Origin: Nicotiana tabacum
Lineage: Eukaryota > Streptophyta > Magnoliopsida > Solanales > Solanaceae
Assembly: GCF_000715075.1 (NCBI RefSeq)
Contig: NC_134084.1
Location: 102,342,411-102,406,410, forward strand
Direction: 5' to 3'
DNA length: 64,000 bases
How positions within the stretch are numbered: the first letter of the stretch is position 1; each line of letters begins with the position of its first letter. The notes under the pieces are model-generated. The model searched no databases. It was not told where the DNA came from and worked only from the letters and a program-made list of their open reading frames with translations. The translations under genes and the position numbers were made by a program. Positions 56,600-64,000 of this stretch are shown here, in pieces.

Positions 56600-56804
56600 T
56601 TGATAAATAGGATTTTAACATGTTTTATACCCATACTTGCCTGCGCTTTGAGTGTAATTTGCTACAAAATAGTCCCAAAATGCTTACAGATTGCGCTTGA
56701 TTGCAGGTTTGAGCTATAAAGTGACAAATCGTCAAAGATCAGCTCAAATCGGAGTGAAACCTGCTCAAGTGTCAAAGATCATTAAAGTAAGGACATTCAG
56801 AACT

Positions 56805-57255
56805 TGGTGCAGACCGCACCATCATGTCATACGGCCGCACCATAGGAGTTCAGAGACTGTGAAACTACAAGTCAAGCTCATGCGGCCGCGTCCAACTTCA
56901 TGCGGCCCGCGTCTCACTCATGCGGCTGCACAATCTTGCTATGCGGTCGCGTCCAAGAAGTTCAGAGAGTGTCATATTCCAGAAGCAAACCACGCGGCCG
57001 CATCCGACTTCATGCGGCCCGCGTCCCTCTCTATGCGGCCACACTCTATGGTCACGCGGCCCGCATCATTGAAGTTCAGAGAAACTGCCAAAACCATTCA
57101 TGCGGTCGCACAACAACTTTGTGCGGTCCGCGCCAGTATTCATGCGACCGCATTCCAACTTTGTGCGGTCTGTATCACCATCTTCAGAGAGCAAGATTCA
57201 GAGGTCAAGCAACCTAGTGCGGCCGCGTGCCATCTTTGTGCGGTCCGCACTAACC
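56805..57255. repeat. TGCGGCCGCG word array upstream of TATA
   Basis: About 16 variants of TGCGGCCGCG(T/C)CC occur in 450 bases, for example TGCGGCCGCGTCC, TGCGGCCCGCGTC, TGCGGTCGCACAA, TGCGACCGCATTCC and TGCGGTCCGCACT. Most are followed by AACTT(C/T) or CATCTTTG-type spacers. The last word ends some 40 bases before the TATA box. Confidence 0.92.
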
Positions 57256-57290
57256 CCGTAGGGGCCGTTTTGTCCAGTTTTTCCAGCCCA

Positions 57291-57300
57291 CTATAAATAG
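57291..57300 (+). promoter_or_regulatory. TATA box of the Athila B LTR
   Basis: CTATAAATAG follows the word array in the context CAGCCCACTATAAATAGAAC. It is the probable core promoter of the element, with the RNA start expected some 30 bases downstream. Confidence 0.75.
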
Positions 57301-58236
57301 AACATTTTACTATTTTTAGGTTACGTTGGGTACATCTGATAGCTGCTGCACTTGTGAGACTTATGTTTTGGCCTATCTTGGGCATTTTTAGCTTAGTTTC
57401 ATCATAGATTATTGTAGTTTAACATTAGCAATGAATTAATATGGTTGTTTCATCTTCTATTTCTTCATTTTCTTCTTTAGCTATGTCTAGCTAAACCCAT
57501 TAGCTAGGGTTGTGGCTCAACCCTAGTGTGGGTAATTAATGGGTGTAGCTTCTTAATGATAGATTGATATTGAGTGTTTGTTATTTGGGTTAATTGTATG
57601 GTTTAATTAAGGATTGTTTTTTGCAAACATTGATTCTAGCTTAGTGGGTCTTGACTCTTCTTGAGAAAGAGAGTCTATGACCCCAAAATTGACCCAACAA
57701 GGAATTGGGGTGGACCCATGAGAAATTGTAGTCCCAATTAATGGGTTAAACCTCGAGAGAGTAATCACCCTACTTGAACCCTAGTTGCTTGGTCTAATTA
57801 GCTTACCCAATTGGTCTCGAGAGAGTCAATTGGGCAAAATCGCTCTCTCTACCGAGAGGTGTGAGAGTGGGTATAATTGTGCAATGGTTATAACATTGAT
57901 CCCAAATATGTCAATCTATTATTAGTAGTCTCTACCCGTTAGTTAACCACCTAGGTGATGCCACGACCCTAGTGCCTTTTTTCTATATTAATCACAACTT
58001 AGAACATCTCCCTTTAGCATAAATTAGCTTAAACTTGTAGTTGATACAATTAGGAATCGACCCAAAAAAATGATAGAAGCACAATTAGGAGCAAACACGC
58101 ATTCCTAGTCCGAACAAATACGCAACTCCATTCCAAGCTCCCTGTGGAAATTGACCCCGATACCACTATTCGGGTAAAAGTCTTAGTGCCCGCTCTTCCT
58201 ACCGTTGTGTGAGGTTGAGTTTGCTACGACCACTTT

Positions 58237-58254
58237 TTGCGTCGTTGCCAGGGA
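58237..58254 (+). other. Primer binding site of Athila B
   Basis: TTGCGTCGTTGCCAGGGA follows the LTR by four bases. It differs from the known Athila tRNA-Asp site (TGGCGCCGTTGCCGGGGA) at three positions. Confidence 0.85.
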
Positions 58255-58349
58255 GCTTACGGTGTTGACTATTTCTGTAGCTAGTTTTGTGTTTTGCTTC
58301 TCTTTCCTTCTTGTTTACTAATTTTGTTTGTGTCTATCAATTAGGTACA

Positions 58350-59693
58350 ATGGCTCTTAATGCAAATGACCCTCTCGGCAATGTGATAGCGGGGGAGGAG
58401 GTAGAGGATCTAGAACAAGATGAGGTCTTACCTCAAGTTCCATGGAGGGGCCGACATGTCAATATAAATGCAAATGAGAACAACAATATTCTAGGCCCTC
58501 CTCCGGCACCACCGAGAGTGGCTCCCAGAGTTTTACCAAATCAAGGATACGCCAGTGCTATTGTTCCTCCCCGAATCCGGGCGGGGAACTTTCAAATCAC
58601 AAATGTTATGCTGACCTTGCTCGAGCAGAGAGGTTATTTCACGGGTGCCTCTGATCAAAATGCCTACAAGCACTTGAAGGGGTTCGTGGATACATGTTGG
58701 GGTAGCAAGCAGAAAAACGTGTTCGAGGATGCGTTGAGATTGAGGCTTTTCCCGTTTTATCTTCGGGGTAAAGCATTGGATTGGTTAGAAAGGCTCCCCA
58801 ATCATTCTATTACAACATGGGATGAATTGGCGGACAAATTTATTGCCAAGTTCTTCTCTCCAAGTCATATGGCAGCTCTTCGGGATGAAATTCTAGCTTT
58901 CAAGCAAGAGCCGACGGAACCTTTGCATGAGATATGGGAAAGATATAGAACAATGGTGAAAGAGTGCCCTAATAACGATATGACCGAGGCTATGATTCAA
59001 CAAACCTTTTATCGGGGCATCAACACCACAAATCAATGCATCGTGAACCAATTGGCCGGAGGGAACTTTATGAAACTTTCTTACCAAGAGGCATGTGATG
59101 TACTGGATGAAATGGCCGACACCTCTTTGGCATGGCAAAGCCGAGCAAACGTTCCCCAAAGTGACCCCACGGTCATCCATTTGCACAAGGAATTTCACGA
59201 TCATAGCCAAGCTATCGCCGAGCTTACAACAACTATGAATCAATTGGCAAAGGCGCAATTGCAACAAGTCCAAAACCCGCGCCAAGTCAACGCAATGGAA
59301 GGTATTTTTATGTTGAAAAGGAGGAAAAGAGGACAACAACCTCAAGGTAATTGTGAACAATATGACAACAACAATGATGGTGGTGGTTATTCAAATGAGT
59401 GCTATGATGATCAAAGCGAAGAAGTCCAATATGTCAACAACTATCAAGGGAATAGAGGTAACTCTTCAAATCAACAATGGCGTCTTCAAGGTAATTGGGG
59501 CAATCAACAACAAGGTGGAGGTAATTGGAATAACAACAACCAAAACAACAATTGGGGTAATCAAGTCAACCAAGGAAATTGGCATGGTAGTAACAATAAT
59601 TGGGGCAACAACAACAACCAAGGAGGGTGGAACAATAGCGGGAACCAAGGAAACCGGGGGCAAGGTTTTCAAAGGCCCCCCATGTACCAATAA
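58350..59693 (+). pseudogene. Athila B gag
   Basis: The start is the ATG at 58350 (MALNANDPLGNVIAG). An ATG at 58287 in the same frame is less likely because it lies in T-rich leader. The capsid region reads FQITNVMLTLLEQRGYFTG, KALDWLERLPNHSITTWDEL and HEIWERYRTMVKECPNNDM. The C-terminus is a long asparagine/glycine/glutamine-rich, low-complexity stretch (from about codon 340) instead of a zinc knuckle. A TAA at 59691 interrupts the frame, which then goes on in the same phase into the protease part. Confidence 0.88.
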
Positions 59694-60988
59694 CCGAACA
59701 ATCCACCCCACTTTCTTTCTCAAGGTCCGAGTTCGTCCAGAAGCGAGATGGGGAGAATTGAAAGCATGTTCGAGCAAATGATGAAAAAGAACCAAGATTT
59801 CGAGGCCCAATTAGCTTCGCATAACACATCTATCTGAAACTTGGAAGTGCAATTAGGCCAAATCTCTCAGTCTTTAAATACTCGCCCAAAGGGTGCTCTA
59901 CCAAGTGATACGGTAATAAACCCCAAGGGTGGGCACAATAATCATGTGATGGCGGTGACAACGCGAAGTGGAAGAGGCGGTGATGTGCATGCCTCAAGAG
60001 GAAACCAAGTTATGGTGGATGAAGATGAGTTACGAGATAATGAAATGCCTTTGGTGGTTGAAGATGTAGTTGAACCAAGTGTGAGAGATGATGTGCGGAT
60101 TGATGTTCATGAGGTTGAGGAGGAAACACAAGAGGCCGTGAACCCGTCTAGGGAACACGTGATTGATATGCCCGAGCCGGTGGTGCCCAAAGCCCAAGCA
60201 CCCTTACCTCGACCTCCTCCACCCTATCCTCAACGGTTGGCCAAGCAAAAGGGTGACAACCAATTTAAGAAATTCATTGAGATGATGAAGAGTTTGATTA
60301 TCAATGTGCCTTTGGTGGAGGCACTCGAGCAAATGCCGGGGTACGCAAAGTTCATGAAAGATTTGGTTACAAAAAAGAGATCAATGGAGTGTGAGACAAT
60401 CAAGATGACCCATCAAGTGAGCGCAATTGTACATTCTATGGCTCCGAAACTTGAGGACCCCAGTGCATTCACTATCCCATGTACCATTGGAAGTGCCAAC
60501 TTTGCAAAAGCCCTTTGTGACTTGGGGGAAAGTATCAATTTAATGCCATTTTCGGTCTTCAAGACCTTGGGAATCGGACAACCTCGTCCAACTTCTATGA
60601 GGCTTCAAATGGCGGACCGGTCAATGAAGCGGCCTTTGGGGATTATTGATGATGTCCTTGTTCGTGTTGATAAGTTCATATTGCCGGCCGATTTCGTTAT
60701 TTTGGATTGTGAGGTGGATTTTGAGGTGCCAATTATCCTTGGAAGACCTTTCCTAGCTACTAGGAAGGCTTTGGTAGATGTCGAGGCGGGAGAGTTGACC
60801 TTCCGTGTTGGTGATGAAAAGGTAGTGTTCCATGTGTGCAAATCTATGAGGCAACCGAATAGCACCGATGTGTTCTCATTTGTTGACATTGTCACGGTGG
60901 TGATAGTGGATGACACAAGCGCAATGGTGAATGTTGAGGACTCACATGAAGTCGTGCTCTTGAACATGGATGTTGATGATGATGCTGG
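59694..60988 (+). pseudogene. Athila B gag end and protease, cut by the Ogre-type LTR
   Basis: After the TAA at 59691 the same frame continues (SRSEMGRIESMFEQMMKKN) with a second stop, TGA, at 59835. From 59841 it is open: LEVQLGQISQSLNTRPKGAL, an acidic linker, MPGYAKFMKDL, then the protease site in ALCDLGESIN, where the residue after the DLG triplet is E instead of A as in Athila A. ILGRPFLATRKALVDVEAG follows. The frame then runs 48 codons into the inserted LTR until a stop at 61131. Confidence 0.88.
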
Positions 60989-63900
60989 TATCACACCTCC
61001 TTTTTCCGCCCCCGCGAGGGTGCAAGGGAGTTTTCTCCAATTAAAGGACAGTCGAAACGGGATTTGTTTGTTTGTTTCAGAGTCGCCACCTGGGAATTTT
61101 AAGGCGTCCCAAGTCACCAATTTTAATCCCTGAATCGAGGAGAATATGACTCTGTTTATTATTCTGCGAACCAGAAATCCGGATAAGGAATTCTGTTAAC
61201 CCGGGAGAAGGTGTTAGGCATTCCCGAGTTCCGTGGTTCTAGCACGGTCGCTCAACTGTTATATTTGGCTTGATTATTTTGATTTGTTAAATACATTTTT
61301 ATTGCATGATTTTATTGTTACCGCTTCTATTTAGATTGTTTATAATTAAAGACCCTTCTTCGAATCGAATCACGCATACGTGTATTCGTTTTATATATTA
61401 ATATTTTTTAACGTGAAAATCGTGTCACGCGTACGTATACACAATGATAATATAATAATAATTATTTTTTTTCGAAATTTTTTATTATATAAAAAAAAGA
61501 AGACTTAAGTTCGAAATTGTGCTAAAAATAAAATTAAGAACGTTCGTCGCTCTTGTATAATTAAATATTGAACCGCACATCTCGAGTTATATGAAATTAA
61601 TATTGATATTCTCCGAAGAGCCCCCTTTTTATTAAATGTTCGTTCGAAGTTGCGCGAACGCATAATCCGAATTTGCTTTTAGAAATATAATCAGGTTACG
61701 CGAACGCATCCCTAATCACGCAAAAGATTCTTAATAGTAGTATAGATTTTCCATAAATGTTTATTGCATCCATCTATTTTTAAATGTAAGAATCATGGAG
61801 AATTACCGATTGGGATGCCACCAAATTTCTTGACAAAGAATTCAAAATTTATTAGGCGTTGCTACAAGTCTTATTTTACGCGTATGAATTATATACCTCA
61901 AAACTATTCAAATTTTAAAGAATTAATGATATGAAAAAGAAACAAACAACATGTAACTAAAAATACTACCATTTTTATCGTGGATACAACATTAACATAT
62001 CCAAAAATCGAATCGCATATAAAACTGGAAAAAGAATTAATTTGACAAACAAATTAATAGTTTCTGAAGAATTTTTATTGTTATATTTAATGCGAATTCT
62101 ATTTCTACATATCCTTGACATAAAATGTTGCAATTCGTGCTTGTAAATCCCATATCCTTCTCATATACTTGTTTTTAGTCCAAAGTTATAATTGTTTGGT
62201 TAATTTGTTTACAAAGATTGAGTTTGAGATAAATAAACCAATTCTTATTCTCTGCCTATGCGACTATTTGCAAACACTTAACTCTATATTTTTTAAAAAA
62301 ATCATTGACATTATTTCATATATTAAAAGAAATGAGTTGATCGCGTTCCTAAAATAACTAAGCCATTAGTTATTAAGAAAGAGAACTAATCTACTAATTG
62401 ATTTAATACTATATTAACCAACTAAAACAAAACTGAAATTTAAACTAATAAAATTTAAATGAGTAGCAGACATCCTTATAATTCCAAACTTCATTTACTT
62501 GCCATGTTGAAGCTCTTCACAACATGAGTTTAAAAGATATGTACCTGATATTGGAAGCAAAAGAAAATGAAGATGAAAATCAGCAACAGTAATAACAGTG
62601 CAACAGCAACAACTGCCCAGCAACAGTAACAAACCGGTAACAGACCGGTGGAGTAGTAATCCCAAAAACAAAAGCTTTAAGCTTTAAATGAAACAACAAC
62701 CATTAATACTAATTTCAAACAAAGAAAGAAAGCAGTAGATTTTTTAGCTTTTATTTTTATTTTTGAAAGCTTATATATTTTTTTTTCGGAATTTTTCTCT
62801 CTTCTATTCTCTGCCCGTTTTTTCTCTCTATCTGTGTGTGTATTTTTTCTCGTCTGTATGTGTTCTCTCTCTGTATTTCTGTTCTTGTCTTGTGTTCAAG
62901 ACTTCATATATATAATCTCATCCCATAAATCTTTTAATCAATTAAATCAATACTTTTTCTCTACCCAACCCATTATCTTTCCACTCATCCCCATTACATT
63001 AAATAAACATATCACACCACCCCATTATATTTTGTTCCCCATGCTTCATTTAAAATAATGCAAGATTCCCCCTTTAAATTAAATCTTGTCCCCCCTTTTA
63101 TATTAAATAATCATATCACAACCCACCCCATTTCATTTTGTCCCTCATGCTTCAAATAAACAATTACAAAATGTACAATTCCTAAACTACCCCCTCCGAC
63201 CTTACTGAAATTACCAAACTACCCCTGAACGTACTACAAATTTACCAAATTACCCATCAGCTATAACACATCATTTAATCAAACATAACCAAAATATAGA
63301 CAATATGATCAATTTCTAACAATGTTCAAACAACAATATGAACACGGATGAACATCATAACAACAATATCACATGAACACGATTTTAACAACATTTCAAT
63401 AACAAAGCACATGAACACAAATTGAACAACAAAGAACAACTAAAATTTGATTGAACAATATTTTAGCAACAAACAATTCTATTTTCGGATTCAACAACAA
63501 CAACAAACAAAGTATGAAGATTTCTAAATTCAATCATATTGAACTTAAAATCAACTCTAACAATATTACAACCAACAGTTCCTATATTAAACTTAAACAA
63601 CAAAATTATGAGACAAATTCAAGAAATAATCATAAATGATAAACAAGAAATCAAACTATACAAATTTCGGATTCAAGAACAATCAAACAAAGTATGAACA
63701 TGAATTGAATCTATTTTGAACAACAAATATGATGGATTTAAACGATTAAACCAACATATTTCTCTAACACAACTAAATTCTTTAGACAAATAACAAGATC
63801 GACGAATAAACAATTATGAACTTAAGCTTGAACTTAACAATATTAACAATTTCTAACAATACATAAACACATGAAACAAATTGAAGAAATAGTTAATTAA

Positions 63901-64000
63901 ATTTTAATTTGAATCTAACAAACATCATACTAACAAATATTCACTTAAACAATAATACAAACATGAAATGAATATGAAAACAACTAATTAAACTTCTATT
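60989..64000 (-). repeat. Ogre-type LTR, outer part (runs off the window)
   Basis: The left edge reads TATCACACCTCC (TG decayed to TA) and the first 270 bases closely match 5211-5475. The stretch 62525-63760 matches 6365-7760. Athila coding sequence lies directly left of it, so this edge is an outer end: either the 3' LTR of a minus-strand element extending to the right, or a solo LTR. The middle (61260-62525) is only loosely alignable with the other copy. Confidence 0.8.

Larger units (their letters stand above)
52871..56600 (-). mobile_element. Tekay-like chromovirus, 3' part (integrase, chromodomain, 3' LTR)
   Basis: On the minus strand integrase (56599 leftward) is followed by a chromodomain, a short tail, a strong PPT (CTAGGGGGGGAGGAGAG at 55402-55386) and the 3' LTR (55385-52871). 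The right side, with the rest of pol, gag and the 5' LTR, was separated by the Athila B insertion at 56601. It sits inside the plus-strand LTR that starts at 51670; GAAAT at 52866-52870 is one copy of its target duplication. Confidence 0.85.
56601..58232 (+). repeat. 5' LTR of Athila B (1632 bp)
   Basis: It begins TGATAAATAGGATTTT and ends GCTACGACCA. A long CpG-word array (56805-57255) precedes the TATA box at 57291. The transcribed part (57300-58232) is AT-rich with CTCGAGAGAGT-type phrases repeated near 57750 and 57816. Confidence 0.83.
56601..60988 (+). mobile_element. Athila-type element (Athila B), 5' part
   Basis: The plus-strand order is 5' LTR (56601-58232), PBS (58237-58254), leader, gag and protease, then interruption at 60989 by an Ogre-type LTR. 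RT and later parts are outside the window. The LTR begins TGATAAATAGG directly after the Tekay integrase sequence. Confidence 0.87.

Noticed and set aside
56691..57296. 201-codon ORF in the Athila B LTR
   Set aside because: It is the translation of the TGCGGCCGCG word array, and the histidine/cysteine-rich peptide is a by-product of the repeated words.

Overview
This window is plant nuclear DNA from a large, repeat-rich genome. The retroelement lineages, an RTE-type LINE with a SINE-like tail and the LTR motifs suggest a Solanaceae species, most plausibly Nicotiana; this is an inference from recognised families, not a database match. I see one convincing host gene: a small AT-hook protein at 34.3-35.9 kb with an intron in its 5' leader. 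I see no tRNA, rRNA, organelle segment or CRISPR array. Almost everything else is transposable elements, mostly LTR retrotransposons nested in one another, and most of their reading frames carry stops and frameshifts.

Layout. 1-8840: the 5' half of a minus-strand Ogre/Tat-type Ty3-gypsy element (gag, repeat-rich leader, PBS, 3.6 kb 5' LTR), inserted into the 3' LTR of the next element. 8841-20436: a minus-strand Athila-type element (env-like ORF, integrase, RNase H, RT, protease, gag, PBS, 5' LTR), itself inserted into a Ty1-copia remnant (20437-21482). 22240-32178: a complete but non-autonomous Tat-type element (Tat1) with both LTRs, a perfect 5-bp target duplication, gag and protease, no RT/RNase H/integrase, two tandem-repeat arrays and a spliced antisense coiled-coil gene. 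32184-37340: a single-copy-looking island with the host gene. 37354-40186: a LINE fragment, a fold-back MITE and a hAT deletion derivative with a perfect 8-bp target duplication. 40861-51098: a miniature copia-like (TRIM-like) element split by a second pol-less Tat-type element (Tat2, 40979-50000), which in turn contains a chromovirus fragment in its gag and a 2.9-kb solo LTR in its 5' LTR. 51670-64000: a four-level nest: plus-strand Tekay-like LTR, then a minus-strand chromodomain Tekay-like element, then a plus-strand Athila-type element, then an Ogre-type LTR running off the window.

The most unusual signal is not a gene. LTRs of otherwise unrelated families carry arrays of short CpG-rich near-palindromic words (cores TCGCGAACGCG, TGCGGCCGCG, GCGCGATCGCGC, GCAGATGCG), in three cases ending close upstream of the TATA box. 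The words differ between LTRs while the architecture is kept. Two Ogre LTRs of one family keep their flanks and differ in a middle module that holds such words. A second signal is a noncoding motif just upstream of the 3' LTR that is shared between the copia remnant and Tat1.
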